Part shown: positions 9,671 through 18,918 of the stretch, piece after piece
How positions within the stretch are numbered: position 1 is the first letter of the stretch
Layout of the letters: every line of letters starts with the position of its first letter
From: Pararobbsia alpina
Lineage (GTDB): Bacteria; Pseudomonadota; Gammaproteobacteria; Burkholderiales; Burkholderiaceae
NCBI RefSeq assembly: GCF_902859895.1
Contig: NZ_CADIKM010000026.1
Location: 1 to 64,000 of the forward strand
DNA: 64,000 bases
Reading direction: 5' to 3'
Position numbers and translations under genes: made by a program
Notes under the pieces: model-generated
What the model was told of the DNA's origin: nothing
Seen by the model: only the letters and a program-made list of their open reading frames with translations
The model's database searches: none

Positions 9671-10459
9671 ATGAGCGATATTCTCGACAAGATCATTGCA
9701 GTCAAGCGGCAGGAAGTCGCGATCTCCCAACAGAGCTACCCGTTCGAAGACCTGCGCCTGACCGCCGAGTCGCGCCCACCCGTGCGCGACTTTGTCGGCG
9801 CCTTGCGCGCGAAACACGAGATCGGCGCAGCCGCGGTGATCGCGGAAGTCAAGAAGGCGAGCCCTTCGAAAGGGGTCCTGCGCGAAGACTTCCGGCCTGC
9901 GGACATCGCCGCGACCTATGAACGGCATGGCGCGGCCTGCCTGTCCGTCCTGACGGATGTGCAGTTCTTCCAGGGCAGTGCTGCCTACCTCGAAGCCGCG
10001 CGCGCGGCCTGCCAGATCCCGGTGCTGCGCAAAGACTTCATCATCGACCCCTATCAGATTGTCGAAGCCCGCGCGATGAACGCGGACTGCATCCTGCTCA
10101 TCGCCGCCGCGCTCGACCCCCAGCAAATGCGCGATCTCGAAGCATTTGCCCATACGCTCGGCCTGGCGGTGCTGGTCGAAGTCCACAACGCGAGCGAGCT
10201 CGAACACGCGCTGACCCTGAAGACGCCGCTGATCGGCGTGAACAACCGCAATCTCCGGACGTTCGAAGTCACGCTCGACACGACGCTCGACTTGCTCGAC
10301 CAGATCCCCGACGACCGGATCGTCGTGACCGAATCGGGTATTCGCGGACGCGCCGATGTCGAACGGATGCGGGCAGCCGATGTGAACACCTTCCTCGTCG
10401 GCGAGACGTTCATGCGCGCCGACGATCCGGGCGTCGAGCTTGCCAAGCTGTTCTTTTAA
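9671..10459 (+). CDS. trpC: indole-3-glycerol phosphate synthase
   Basis: TrpC closes the indole ring, turning CdRP into indole-3-glycerol phosphate. The 262-aa TIM barrel shows [17 protein letters not shown] (substrate phosphate and catalytic Lys), [13 protein letters not shown] with the catalytic Lys, [10 protein letters not shown] and [16 protein letters not shown]. The start at 9671 ([16 protein letters not shown]) matches the family; longer upstream frames overlap trpD. A 52-bp gap follows trpD. No trpF, trpB or trpA is in the window, as expected where those are encoded elsewhere. Confidence 0.96.
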   Translation: MSDILDKIIAVKRQEVAISQQSYPFEDLRLTAESRPPVRDFVGALRAKHEIGAAAVIAEVKKASPSKGVLREDFRPADIAATYERHGAACLSVLTDVQFFQGSAAYLEAARAACQIPVLRKDFIIDPYQIVEARAMNADCILLIAAALDPQQMRDLEAFAHTLGLAVLVEVHNASELEHALTLKTPLIGVNNRNLRTFEVTLDTTLDLLDQIPDDRIVVTESGIRGRADVERMRAADVNTFLVGETFMRADDPGVELAKLFF

Positions 10460-10628
10460 ACGGTTCTCTCGATCGGTGCTGTCACGCCTCGCCTGGCGTG
10501 CCCACCGACCGCACGGCTGGCTGGCCTGCTAGCTGAGTGGCTGGATGGCAATAATCGATGCCGATGACAGACACTCATGCAAGACCGTAACCCCGTCGTT
10601 TGATCCACCTATGTCCGCGGAGCGATCC

Positions 10629-11318
10629 ATGTCTGTCGAATCCGAGTTGAAACTCGCCCTGCCGCGCGAGCACGCCACGTTGGCGCGGCAAGTGCTCGAT
10701 CAACTGGCCGGCGGAGCCGGCCGCTCGATCCATCTCGCCAATGTCTATTACGACACGCCCGCGCTCGACCTTCAGCGTTCGCGCAGCGCATTGCGTCTGC
10801 GGCTGGCAGGCACGCACTGGCTCCAGACCTTCAAGTCCGGCGGCGGCGCGAGCGCCGGCCTGCATCGGCGCCACGAGTGGGAGATGCCGGTCGACCGCGA
10901 TGCGCTCGATGCAGATGCCCTGCTCGAGGCTGTCGAGAAGGATCTCGGCCCTGCGCAAAGCGCCGACAGCGAAGAGCGCGTCTCACTCCAGCAAGCACTG
11001 CAATCCTTGCGTTCCGCTCTGCCCCAACTGAGTCCGCTGTTCCGCACGGACTTCACTCGCACACTGTGGAATCTCGTGGACGGCGATAACCAGATCGAAG
11101 CAGCGCTCGACGAAGGCGAGGTAAGCGTCGGTGAAGGCGCACTGCGGGATACGTTGCCGATTCTCGAAATCGAGCTCGAACTCAAGCAGGGTGACGAGGC
11201 CGCTCTGCATCGCGTCGCAACGATTTTGCGCGAACGCATTCCAGGACTCGCACACGACGATATCAGCAAGGCGGAACGCGGCTATCGACTGCGTGCAAAG
11301 CTACAGGGCACGACCTGA
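10629..11318 (+). CDS. CYTH-domain protein (inorganic triphosphatase-like)
   Basis: CYTH proteins bind triphosphate compounds in an eight-stranded tunnel; bacterial members often hydrolyse inorganic triphosphate. The 229-aa product starts with the signature ExExK as VESELKLAL, followed by [58 protein letters not shown] and ILEIELELKQGD, all supplying the charged tunnel residues. It lacks the C-terminal CHAD domain of YgiF-type proteins. The start at 10629 has GGAG six bases before it. It lies 6 bp ahead of ung, probably in one transcript. Confidence 0.85.
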   Translation: MSVESELKLALPREHATLARQVLDQLAGGAGRSIHLANVYYDTPALDLQRSRSALRLRLAGTHWLQTFKSGGGASAGLHRRHEWEMPVDRDALDADALLEAVEKDLGPAQSADSEERVSLQQALQSLRSALPQLSPLFRTDFTRTLWNLVDGDNQIEAALDEGEVSVGEGALRDTLPILEIELELKQGDEAALHRVATILRERIPGLAHDDISKAERGYRLRAKLQGTT

Positions 11319-11324
11319 GCGCCG

Positions 11325-12050
11325 ATGGACCCGATCCCGACACTCGAAGCCCAATTCGACGCGCTATCACCTGAGTGGAAAGCCTGCGTACGGCCCTTCG
11401 TGGGAAGCCCCCCATTGCGCAGCCTCTGCGCATTCGTGGATGGCGAGCGCGCCGCAGGCAAGATCCTCTATCCGGACACAGTCTTCCACGCGCTCGAACT
11501 CGTCGAGCCTGACGACATCAAGGTCGTGATCCTCGGGCAGGACCCGTATCACGGCGAAGATCACGGCATCCCGCAGGCTCATGGCCTTGCCTTCTCCGTG
11601 CGCCCGGGCGTCAGGCCACCGCCTTCGCTGCGCAATATCTTCAAGGAGATCGCCGCAAGCCTCGGCTATCCGATTCCCACCCACGGCAACCTCGAATACT
11701 GGGCGAAGCAAGGCGTGCTGCTGCTGAACACCGTATTGACGGTGGAACGCGGCCACGCGGCCAGTCATGCGAAGAGGGGGTGGGAGGGGTTCACCGATAC
11801 CTTGATTGCCGGGCTATCGGCGCGGCATGAAGGCCTGGTCTTCATGCTGTGGGGCGCGCACGCCCAGGCCAAGCGCAACCTGCTGCGAGGACGCGACCAC
11901 TTGATTCTCGAAGCGCCGCATCCCTCACCGCTCTCCGCGCATCGGGGCTTTCTTGGCTGCCGGCATTTCGTGCTCGCCAACGAAGCGCTCGAGCAACATC
12001 ATCGCAAGCCGATCGACTGGCGTCTGCCCGACCTCTCGTCCGGCAGTTGA
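11325..12050 (+). CDS. ung: uracil-DNA glycosylase (family 1)
   Basis: Ung excises uracil from DNA at the start of base-excision repair. The 241-aa protein has every family-1 motif: the water-activating loop [20 protein letters not shown], the proline-rich [48 protein letters not shown] and the leucine-intercalation loop [15 protein letters not shown]. The start [11 protein letters not shown] begins 6 bp after the CYTH gene stop. Confidence 0.96.
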   Translation: MDPIPTLEAQFDALSPEWKACVRPFVGSPPLRSLCAFVDGERAAGKILYPDTVFHALELVEPDDIKVVILGQDPYHGEDHGIPQAHGLAFSVRPGVRPPPSLRNIFKEIAASLGYPIPTHGNLEYWAKQGVLLLNTVLTVERGHAASHAKRGWEGFTDTLIAGLSARHEGLVFMLWGAHAQAKRNLLRGRDHLILEAPHPSPLSAHRGFLGCRHFVLANEALEQHHRKPIDWRLPDLSSGS

Positions 12051-12054
12051 ATCA

Positions 12055-12098
12055 AAAGAGCCCCGGACACACGCATCGTTCAGATGCGCGGCCGGGGC
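12055..12098 (-). terminator. intrinsic terminator of azoR
   Basis: GCCCCGG (12060-12066) pairs with CCGGGGC (12092-12098), and an inner stem CGCATC/GATGCG (12072-12077 with 12083-12088) completes a long hairpin. On the reverse strand it is followed by CTCTTTT, so it ends the leftward azoR transcript. It may also attenuate rightward read-through from ung. Confidence 0.7.
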
Positions 12099-12128
12099 CC
12101 TGCCTCGTTGAGGCCGATTCGTGCGTGC

Positions 12129-12725
12129 TTAGATCGCGGCGATTGCTTCGCGCGCGTCGTTCAGTGCGGCAGCAGCGGAGTCGGGCCCCAACGCCAGGCC
12201 TTCGGCGTAGACGAACTCGATGTCCGTGATGCCGATGAAGCCGAGGAAGATCTTCAGGAACGGCGTCTGCGTGTCGGTCGGCGTACCACTGTACTTGCCG
12301 CCGCGCGCGGCCGCGATGTAGACCTTCTTGCCCTTGACCAGGCCTTCAGGGCCGGCTTCGGTGTAACGGAACGTCACGCCGTTGCGCGCGATCCAGTCGA
12401 AGTACGCCTTGAGCTGGGTCGAAATGCCGAAGTTATAGAGCGGTACGCCGATCACGATCACGTCGGCCGATTGCAGTTCGTCGATCAGCGCCTGGCTGCG
12501 TGCATCGATGGCGACTTGTTCGGGCGTGCGCTTCTCGGCCGGCGTGAAGAACGCGCCAAGCACGGTGTCATCGAGGTGCGGAAGGTTGTCGGCGAGCAGG
12601 TCGCGCACGATGACCTTCGCGCCACCGTGGGCCTGCGATAGCTTTGCGACCAGTTCGCTGGCCAGCATAGTCGATTGGGCGCCTTGCGAACGCGCAGCGG
12701 AATTCAGTTGAAGGATGGTCGTCAT
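12129..12725 (-). CDS. azoR: FMN-dependent NADH-azoreductase
   Basis: AzoR reduces azo bonds and quinones with NADH and FMN. The 198-aa flavodoxin-like protein shows [19 protein letters not shown] (FMN phosphate loop), [20 protein letters not shown] (the family-typical isoalloxazine-contact segment), [19 protein letters not shown] and [20 protein letters not shown]. Start ATG at 12725. It is a single-gene unit with its own terminator just downstream; the physiological substrate cannot be read. Confidence 0.92.
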   Translation of the reverse strand: MTTILQLNSAARSQGAQSTMLASELVAKLSQAHGGAKVIVRDLLADNLPHLDDTVLGAFFTPAEKRTPEQVAIDARSQALIDELQSADVIVIGVPLYNFGISTQLKAYFDWIARNGVTFRYTEAGPEGLVKGKKVYIAAARGGKYSGTPTDTQTPFLKIFLGFIGITDIEFVYAEGLALGPDSAAAALNDAREAIAAI

Positions 12726-12909
12726 GTCGAGCTCTGGATCAAGTGGTGGGTCTCGCGGAGTGCCGAAGACCCTTGGACCATATGATGAATTCTTAACGCC
12801 ATCTCAGAAAGCCACTACGTTTCAACAGATCGTTCCGCCTGGAGCAACAGTGGCCCATTACTCTCACTAACACCGGGCAGACGGAGTCGCTATTTCGTCA
12901 ATGAGGGCA

Positions 12910-14718
12910 TTACGACCCGATCCAGCCTTTGCGCAACTTGTCCTTCGGACTGAGGCCTCGGCGCGGGCCGGCCTCATCGACGGCCAAACGATAGCGCGCC
13001 ACCTCGGGCGCGTCGAGCGTCACGACAGTCTGACGCAATTCGTCACGCCGGAAGGCATGGACCTCGACCTTGTCCCCCGCCCGGTATCGCGCCAGCAGTG
13101 ATTCGAGATTGCTCCCTGTCACGCGGAGTCCATCGACGGCTACCAGCACGTCGCCGGCCGACAGGCCCCCACGCCGCGCCGCACTGCCGTCATGGACGGC
13201 GGCCAGCGTACAGTCGGCGCCCGCGCGCACCCGCACGCCGAGCGACGGCTTGCCGTTCGCTCCATCCGCCTCGAGCTTCACGCCGAACGGTGCGAGCAAC
13301 TCCGCGAGCGGCAGGTCTCGCGTGCCGTCGACCGCGTCGGTGAACAGGCGCCCGAGCTCCACGCCGGTGGCCTCGCGGATCAGCGGCTCGACATCGTGCT
13401 CGCCGATGCCGATCGCCTTGCCCGTGTAGAAGTCGCGGCCGTAGCGGACCCAGAGCGCGCGCATCACGTCGTCGAGCGACTTGCGGCCTTCGCTCGCGGC
13501 CCGAATCGCGAGATCGAAGGCGAGCGCAACCAGCGAGCCCTTCGTGTAGTAGCTGACGATCGCGTTCGAGGCATTTTCGTCCTGCCGGTAGTATTTGACC
13601 CACGCGTCGAACGAGCTTTCGGCGACACTCTGCTTGCGGCGGCCACTGCCGCGCAGCACACCCCCGACCGTCTTGCCGACGAGCATCAGGTAGTCGTCAC
13701 GCGTGATCACGCCGCTGCGCACCAGCACGAGATCGTCGTAGTACGACGTGAAACCCTCGAAGAGCCAGAGCAGCGACGTGTAGTTTTCCTGCTTGAGATC
13801 GTACGGTGCAAACGCGGCCGGCTTGATCCGCTTGACGTTCCAAGTGTGGAAATATTCGTGGCTGCACAGACCGAGATAGGTCCGGTAGCCCTCGGTCATC
13901 GCCTCCTTGCCACGCACGGGCAAGTCTGCGCGATTGCAGATCAGCGCGGTCGAGGCACGATGTTCGAGGCCACCATAACCGTCGGCAACTGCAAGCGTCA
14001 TGAACACATATCGCTCCATCGGCGCACGCCGCGTGCGTGGCTCGAACAAGGCGATCTGCGTGGCGCAGATCTGCTCGAGATCGCGCGTGAGGCGCGGCAT
14101 ATCGAGCGAGGTCACCTTGCCCGAGATCACGACATCGTGCGAGACGCCGTGCGCCTTGAAACGGCCCAGCTCGAAACGGCCCAGGGTGACCGGATGATCG
14201 ACGAGCTCATCGTAGTCGGCCGCCCGATATTCACCGAAGCCGTATCGCTTCGTGCCGCGCGCCTCGCACAATGCAGTCGCGACGCGCCAGTCGCCGTACT
14301 GCTCACCTGCCGGCGCCTCGATCACGACCCGGCATTCAGCCGCTTCATGTCCGAGCGGCAGCAGAAACACGCTCGTCCCGTTGAAGAAGCCGATATCGTC
14401 GTCGAGATGCGCGGCGCGCACCGACATATCCCACGCATAGACCTGATAAGTGAGCGTCAGCGCGCCCTGCTGCACGGGGGCGGCTTCCCACGTGTGCTTG
14501 TCGATTTTCCTCAGCGCGACCTTGCGGCCCGTCGCCTCACTGCGCGCGGCGATCGACACGATATTGCGCGCGAACTCGCGAACCATGTAACTGCCCGGTA
14601 TCCAGACCGGCAGCATGAAACGTTGCCCTTGCGCGGCAGGCTCGGCGACGCTCACCGTGACTTCGAACAGATGCGCGGCGGGATCTTTGGGGACGATCGA
14701 ATATTGGATGGGCTTCAT
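12910..14718 (-). CDS. M61 family metallopeptidase with PDZ domain
   Basis: M61 glycyl aminopeptidase-like zinc proteases pair a thermolysin-like catalytic domain with a C-terminal PDZ domain. The 602-aa product shows the N-terminal beta domain (FMLPVWIPGSYMVREFARNI), the zinc motif SHEYFHTWNVKRI with the downstream glutamate in WLFEGFTSYYDDL, and the PDZ segment RRGGLSAGDVLVAVDGLRV near the C-terminus. No signal peptide is seen at MKPIQYSIVPKD, so location is probably cytoplasmic. The long antisense frame across this gene is a codon-bias shadow. Confidence 0.9.
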   Translation of the reverse strand: MKPIQYSIVPKDPAAHLFEVTVSVAEPAAQGQRFMLPVWIPGSYMVREFARNIVSIAARSEATGRKVALRKIDKHTWEAAPVQQGALTLTYQVYAWDMSVRAAHLDDDIGFFNGTSVFLLPLGHEAAECRVVIEAPAGEQYGDWRVATALCEARGTKRYGFGEYRAADYDELVDHPVTLGRFELGRFKAHGVSHDVVISGKVTSLDMPRLTRDLEQICATQIALFEPRTRRAPMERYVFMTLAVADGYGGLEHRASTALICNRADLPVRGKEAMTEGYRTYLGLCSHEYFHTWNVKRIKPAAFAPYDLKQENYTSLLWLFEGFTSYYDDLVLVRSGVITRDDYLMLVGKTVGGVLRGSGRRKQSVAESSFDAWVKYYRQDENASNAIVSYYTKGSLVALAFDLAIRAASEGRKSLDDVMRALWVRYGRDFYTGKAIGIGEHDVEPLIREATGVELGRLFTDAVDGTRDLPLAELLAPFGVKLEADGANGKPSLGVRVRAGADCTLAAVHDGSAARRGGLSAGDVLVAVDGLRVTGSNLESLLARYRAGDKVEVHAFRRDELRQTVVTLDAPEVARYRLAVDEAGPRRGLSPKDKLRKGWIGS

Positions 14719-14769
14719 CGAGCTGCTTTTTTGGAAAAGGTCAGGAAGGAGCGGTGCTCACGCAGGATG

Positions 14770-14792
14770 CCGTCGACCCACCCGGTCGACGG
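14770..14792. repeat. hairpin between dsbC and the M61 gene
   Basis: CCGTCGACC (14770-14778) and GGTCGACGG (14784-14792) form a 9-bp perfect stem with a 5-nt loop. No U-tract follows on either strand. A second small dyad (ACACCG/CGGTGT) lies just after the dsbC stop. They could slow transcription or stabilise RNA ends between the two genes. Confidence 0.35.
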
Positions 14793-14840
14793 ACTTGTCT
14801 TGCAGATAGGTTGAGGACACCGATGAACCGGTGTCGGACT

Positions 14841-15575
14841 TCATTGGACGCTCGACATTTCCTTCTCGAGCCGTTCCGCGCTGACCGCGCCCGGCAGGCG
14901 GCGTCCATCGGCGAGGAATACCGTCGGCGTGCCCGTCACACGCAAGGTCCGGCCGAGTTCGAGGTTTTGCGTCAGCACCCGCGTATCGCAGGTCCCGGGT
15001 GCGCTCGGAACGCGCTTGTCGAGCATCCATCCTGTCCATGCCTTCCCGCGATCCGCGGAGCACCAGATCGACTTCGACTTGCTGGTCGAATCCGGCGACA
15101 GGATCGGGAACAGGAAAGTGTAGACCGTCACGTTGTCGACCGCCTTCAGCTCGTCTTCGAGCTTATGGCAATACGGGCAATTCGGATCGGAGAACACGGC
15201 GATCTTGCGCAAGCCGTTGCCCTTGACCACCTTCACCGCATCCTGGAGCGGCAGCTTCGAGAAGTCGATCTTGTTGAGCTGGGAGGCGCGTGCGTCGGTC
15301 AGGTTCACGCGGTTCTTGAGGTCCATCATATCGCCCGTCATCACATAGTCGCCGTTGGCGTCGCTGTAGATGATCTGATCGGCCGTATCGACCTCATAGA
15401 TGCCGGGAATCGGCGTCTTCAAGACATCGCGGACATCCGCCTCCGGACCGAGCCTTGCCTTCAGCGTTTCCTTGAGCTTGTCGGTGACGGCATCCGCGTT
15501 GGCGCGCGAATAGGGCATCAGCGCGGTCATCGTGAGCACCAGCATGGGCAGCACACGAAGAAGTTTGGGTTTCAT
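14841..15575 (-). CDS. dsbC: periplasmic disulfide isomerase DsbC
   Basis: DsbC reshuffles wrong disulfides in periplasmic proteins and is kept reduced by DsbD. The 244-aa product has a cleavable signal peptide (MKPKLLRVLPMLVLTMTAL, cleavage near SRANADA), an N-terminal dimerisation region with IPGIYEVDTADQIIYSDANG, and a thioredoxin fold with the active site SDPNCPYCHKLE (CPYC). A second Cys pair (WCSADRG and GTCDTRV) and the cis-Pro loop GTPTVFLADG are also present. The start is the ATG at 15575 from which the signal peptide begins. Confidence 0.92.
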   Translation of the reverse strand: MKPKLLRVLPMLVLTMTALMPYSRANADAVTDKLKETLKARLGPEADVRDVLKTPIPGIYEVDTADQIIYSDANGDYVMTGDMMDLKNRVNLTDARASQLNKIDFSKLPLQDAVKVVKGNGLRKIAVFSDPNCPYCHKLEDELKAVDNVTVYTFLFPILSPDSTSKSKSIWCSADRGKAWTGWMLDKRVPSAPGTCDTRVLTQNLELGRTLRVTGTPTVFLADGRRLPGAVSAERLEKEMSSVQ

Positions 15576-15646
15576 CAGTGTCTCCGAGAAAAGTTCAGCT
15601 CCGGCCTGCACCGGATTTCAATGCGATGATCGATAAAGAAAACGAA

Positions 15647-16819
15647 TCAGCCGAGCGCATGCGACACCAGCCAGCGCTTGACCTGCGGTTGCGCGCCGAC
15701 CAGCGCGAGACCGGCATTGCGGATGCCCTTCGCGATCGGACCCGGCAGCGCGAACAGGCGATGCAGGCCGTCGGTCGCGACCATCATGCGTTGGATATCT
15801 TCGCGGCGCGAACGCTCATAACGGCGCAGCAGGATCGGGTCGCCGATGTCCCGGAAGGCCTCCTTCGCGGCAAGTGTTTCCGTGAGCGAGACCACATCGC
15901 GCAGCCCGAGGTTCATACCCTGTCCGGCAAGCGGATGAATCATATGGGCAGCATCGCCGACCAGTGCGACGCGCGGCGCGATCAGCCGATCGACCGTCTG
16001 CAGCGCAAGGGGGAAACCGCGCGGCGGCGTCACACACTCAAGTGCGCCGAAACGCTCGCCGGTGATCCGCTCGACTTCGGCGGTGAACTGCTCGGGCGAC
16101 ATTGAAAGCAATTCGTCAGCATGGGCCGTGTGGGCCGACCAGACAAGCGAGCCGTAGTCGCCTGCAAGCGGCAGCATCGCGACGACCTCGCCTCCGGTGA
16201 ACCACTGCGTCGCCGTTTCGCCGTGCGGTTTGCCCAGGCTGAAGTTGGCGACGATGCCCGTCTGCTGATAATCGCGGCGCTTGACCGTCGCATCCGTCTG
16301 CGCACGAACCCACGAATGCGCGCCATCCGCGCCGATCACGAGCGCCGCGCTCAAGGTGTCGCCATCGTCGAGCGTGACCACCGCATGCTCGCTCGTCACC
16401 TCGAGCGCCTGCGCGCGCGCGTCGAGCCAGTTGAGCTGCGGCTGGAAGCGCAGCGCCGCATCGAGCGCCTGTTCAACCTGCGACGATTCGATGATCCAGG
16501 CGAGCTGGGGAACCGCCGCCTGGAACGCGGAGAAATGGAGCTCCGCCTGCGCGTCGCCGAACACCCGCATATCGTAGACCGGGGCGATCCGCGTCGCGTC
16601 GAGCGCCTGCCAGACCCGCAGGCGTTCGAGAAACGCTTGTGAACTCGACGAAAACGCATAGACCCGCGAGTCGAACCGTACCCCGGGCGCAGGCGAACTC
16701 GCCGGCTGCGCGAGCAGCGCGACTCGCATGCCGATCTGAGTCAGGGCGAGTGCCGCCGCCTTGCCGACCAGGCCACCGCCGACGACGACGGCTTGAAAAG
16801 TTTGGGAGTTTCCACGCAT
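15647..16819 (-). CDS. UbiH/UbiF/VisC-family FAD monooxygenase
   Basis: These flavoproteins hydroxylate the ubiquinone ring. The 390-aa product shows the FAD fingerprint [19 protein letters not shown], the R-containing [19 protein letters not shown], the mid-domain ADGAHSWVR motif, and the UbiH signature [24 protein letters not shown], which is decisive for the family. Which ring position it modifies cannot be told. The start is ATG 16819; an ATG at 16828 is equally possible. It lies 72 bp upstream of dsbC on the same strand, an arrangement seen in Burkholderiaceae. Confidence 0.88.
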   Translation of the reverse strand: MRGNSQTFQAVVVGGGLVGKAAALALTQIGMRVALLAQPASSPAPGVRFDSRVYAFSSSSQAFLERLRVWQALDATRIAPVYDMRVFGDAQAELHFSAFQAAVPQLAWIIESSQVEQALDAALRFQPQLNWLDARAQALEVTSEHAVVTLDDGDTLSAALVIGADGAHSWVRAQTDATVKRRDYQQTGIVANFSLGKPHGETATQWFTGGEVVAMLPLAGDYGSLVWSAHTAHADELLSMSPEQFTAEVERITGERFGALECVTPPRGFPLALQTVDRLIAPRVALVGDAAHMIHPLAGQGMNLGLRDVVSLTETLAAKEAFRDIGDPILLRRYERSRREDIQRMMVATDGLHRLFALPGPIAKGIRNAGLALVGAQPQVKRWLVSHALG

Positions 16820-17043
16820 GAAAAGCATTATAGCCGCGGGGTTGTGAACAATCGGAGAGGTGCTGGCGCGCTTCGAGCCCGCGCCGATCCGGCGAGCTCG
16901 CCGCCACTGCCGCGCGGCGACGGTACAATATGCGCCTTTGCGGTATGGCTGGAGCAAGACGGGCGATCGACCTCGCCCGGGGCGCCGGCGGGTCTTCGCC
17001 TGCGTGCCCATACCGTTACCGATATTCCGATTCGAAGGATCGT

Positions 17044-17145
17044 CATGAGTCTCAAATGCGGCATCGTCGGCCTGCCGAACGTGGGCAAGTCCACGCTATT
17101 CAACGCGCTGACCAAGGCCGGCATTGCCGCCGAGAACTATCCGTT
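17044..17145 (+). repeat. attL: 102-bp copy of the ychF 5' end
   Basis: Identical base for base to 40394-40495. It begins one base before the ychF ATG and ends within codon 34. The left flank is host sequence downstream of the divergent UbiH-type gene; the right flank is island sequence. Crossover must have occurred somewhere within the repeat. Confidence 0.92.
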
Positions 17146-17149
17146 GTGA
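17045..17149 (+). pseudogene. ychF: truncated ychF stub at attL
   Basis: The frame reads the YchF N-terminus ([20 protein letters not shown], the G1 Walker A loop) for 34 codons, then hits TGA at 17147-17149 where island DNA begins. Presumably this was the native translation start, served by the promoter region at 16829-17044. The complete gene is now at 40395. The stub peptide could still be made but lacks everything after the P-loop. Confidence 0.9.
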
Positions 17150-17209
17150 CAACGGGGTCAACGTCCCGTTCATAATCAGATAGTTAGAGGCTCACTTCGA
17201 AATTCGAAG

Positions 17210-17228
17210 ACAAAACTAGCACAAAATC
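17210..17228 (+). repeat. left arm-type site candidate of the integrase
   Basis: ACAAAACTAGCACAAAATC lies 65 bp inside attL. It matches 40243-40261 near attR in 18 of 19 positions and in the same orientation. Each copy contains ACAAAA twice at 11-bp spacing, about one helical turn. A 15-bp perfect palindrome (17195-17209) adjoins it. Arm-type integrase or excisionase binding sites are the natural explanation. Confidence 0.6.
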
Positions 17229-17314
17229 CTGACGCACCATTCGCCCTTGTCGGCGATGTTTGATCTTACTTCGAAGAAGCATTTACAGCTACACGACTGG
17301 CGAACGCCGTCCGG

Positions 17315-18367
17315 CTACGTGTACAACTCGTCCCAATCCTCACCAAGCATCCATCGCAGCGCCGACAGCTTGCCGTTAATCATTCCCCATTCGAAGTCGG
17401 ACCAAGGCCCAAAGTTGCCTTCACCGAGTTTCAGTTCTGCCTTCTTTGCAGACTTCAAGGCACCTTTCCAAATGTCGTCCGCGATGTGAGTTTGAGCACT
17501 GCTCCTGCGTCTGCTCCATCTCTCTTGCCATTCTTCTCGACTGACGATCTTGACCTTGCCCTTTTCGACTTGCCATGCAGTGTACTTGTGCCGGTTGTAC
17601 CAGACCTGCGTCGTCAGCCGGTCCATTGCATCTAACATCTCCGAAAGACTTCTCGGCTCCTGTTCCCATTCCTGCTCCCACATCGCGTAGGTGACACGCA
17701 TCGGGTCTATACGTCGCAAGCACTCCGCCAAGTTGATGAAGTACATGGACTTGATCTTCGAGAACGAAGCGGCCAAGTCAACGTGTGGCAGCTTCTGGTT
17801 GCCATTGACGATACTGAAGTCATGCTTGTTGTGTGTCACGAACGCGAACCGTTGGCCCGTACCTCCCATCGCCTGCACACATTCGAAGTACGTTTCGATC
17901 AGGATCGCATCAGCCATCGAATTTTTATTTTCGTGGTGGCACGGGGCTTTTCGGTAGAGCGCACGATCTGCCGCCCTAAGCTTGACCGCATCACTCGCTT
18001 CGATGATCGTTGATGAAGACAGGATCGCCGCAATTCGTGCCAGTGCACCCTCGGCGGCACCACCTAAGATGGGGATGCGGTGATCCAAGTCCGACAGGTA
18101 GTCCAGCACCCGATCCTTCTGCCGCTTGTCACCATCGACCTTACGTATGGCGCTCTTGACGTGATTGAAGTGCGTCGAAAGGCTCTTCGCACTTGATTTG
18201 GCGACCCGATCACGGTTCTTGTGGAATTCGTCTACGACGGTGCGTGGCACCAACAATCTCATCTGCGCGTCCGCCAGCAGCCGCTCTACCAAATCAAGCA
18301 GTGGTGTTTGCTTCGCATCTGCCGCAAGGTCCAGCCATACGCTTGTATCGATGAGTACGTTAAACAT
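17315..18367 (-). CDS. PIN-domain (DUF4935-like) ribonuclease-like protein
   Basis: PIN domains are metal-dependent RNases, common as toxins and in phage defence. The 350-aa protein begins MFNVLIDTSVWLDLA, giving the first acidic residue (Asp7). Next come VPRTVVDEFHKNRD (Asp46/Glu47), a later acidic segment MADAILIETYFE, and the strand RFAFVTHNKHDFS, which together complete a PIN fold of the DUF4935 type. The C-terminal 130 residues (Trp-rich, from about 230) are unassigned. The start at 18367 overlaps the upstream GIY-YIG gene stop by 8 bases (ATGTTTAA), so the two are translationally coupled. No small antitoxin is adjacent. Confidence 0.75.
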   Translation of the reverse strand: MFNVLIDTSVWLDLAADAKQTPLLDLVERLLADAQMRLLVPRTVVDEFHKNRDRVAKSSAKSLSTHFNHVKSAIRKVDGDKRQKDRVLDYLSDLDHRIPILGGAAEGALARIAAILSSSTIIEASDAVKLRAADRALYRKAPCHHENKNSMADAILIETYFECVQAMGGTGQRFAFVTHNKHDFSIVNGNQKLPHVDLAASFSKIKSMYFINLAECLRRIDPMRVTYAMWEQEWEQEPRSLSEMLDAMDRLTTQVWYNRHKYTAWQVEKGKVKIVSREEWQERWSRRRSSAQTHIADDIWKGALKSAKKAELKLGEGNFGPWSDFEWGMINGKLSALRWMLGEDWDELYT

Positions 18368-18848
18368 CGGAGAGCGATACTGCATCAGGTTTCAGGCTGT
18401 ACTTTTCCACGATTTGAGAAGCCCACGTCCGGTGTTCCTCGCTCGACTCATGGAAATGAATCTCGGTCTGGAATAGCGGCCACTGACCCGCCTTCCGTAT
18501 TAGATAGACCACTTCGGCTTCAATCGTTTCGATGTCCAAGCAGGGGCGCTGTTCTGGCGGATCGCGATGACACCATATGTCTAGCACTGCCGTTGACATT
18601 TCGCTTCGCCACGCGTATCCGTGATAACCATTCTTTCCTGTCGCACTCCAACCCAACCGTAGTCGGTTCCGAATCGATTGCTTGGTGATTCCCACGTATA
18701 TCGGTCGGTCTAGGGCGCTGACGACATACAACTTCGGTAGCGCGGACGTCGCGAGGCCGGAGAACTTGTCGGTACCTAGAGGGCATTCCACCGTGAATTG
18801 GTCCTTGTCGAACGACAGTTTGTACCTGCCAACCCTTTCTATTTGCAT
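18360..18848 (-). CDS. GIY-YIG nuclease-like protein
   Basis: GIY-YIG nucleases cut DNA using one metal and a catalytic Arg and Glu. The 162-aa product shows the paired strands KLYVV (41-43) and IYVGIT (51-53), the Arg-rich helix KQSIRNRLRLG with the expected catalytic Arg at 60-64, a conserved-type acidic helix IEAEVVYLIRK (Glu110/112) and GQWPLFQ where the family has its Asn region. The start at 18848 is preceded by GGGAGG at good spacing; the longer frame to 18896 is not. It overlaps the PIN gene and follows the ADP-ribosylglycohydrolase gene by 70 bp on the same strand. Target unknown. Confidence 0.65.
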   Translation of the reverse strand: MQIERVGRYKLSFDKDQFTVECPLGTDKFSGLATSALPKLYVVSALDRPIYVGITKQSIRNRLRLGWSATGKNGYHGYAWRSEMSTAVLDIWCHRDPPEQRPCLDIETIEAEVVYLIRKAGQWPLFQTEIHFHESSEEHRTWASQIVEKYSLKPDAVSLSDV

Positions 18849-18918
18849 CAACGTCCTCCCGAAGAAACGCGTGGTTTCGATCCATAATCGCAGCATATCG
18901 GCAACGCGAGACGCTACT

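Noticed and set aside
13192-14814. 540-codon frame antisense to the M61 peptidase gene
   Set aside because: It has no motif or ribosome site and mirrors the codon bias of a clearly real gene on the other strand.
17315-18848. Classical PIN toxin-antitoxin (VapBC) pair
   Set aside because: The PIN protein is 350 aa and its partner has GIY-YIG features, not a small DNA-binding antitoxin.
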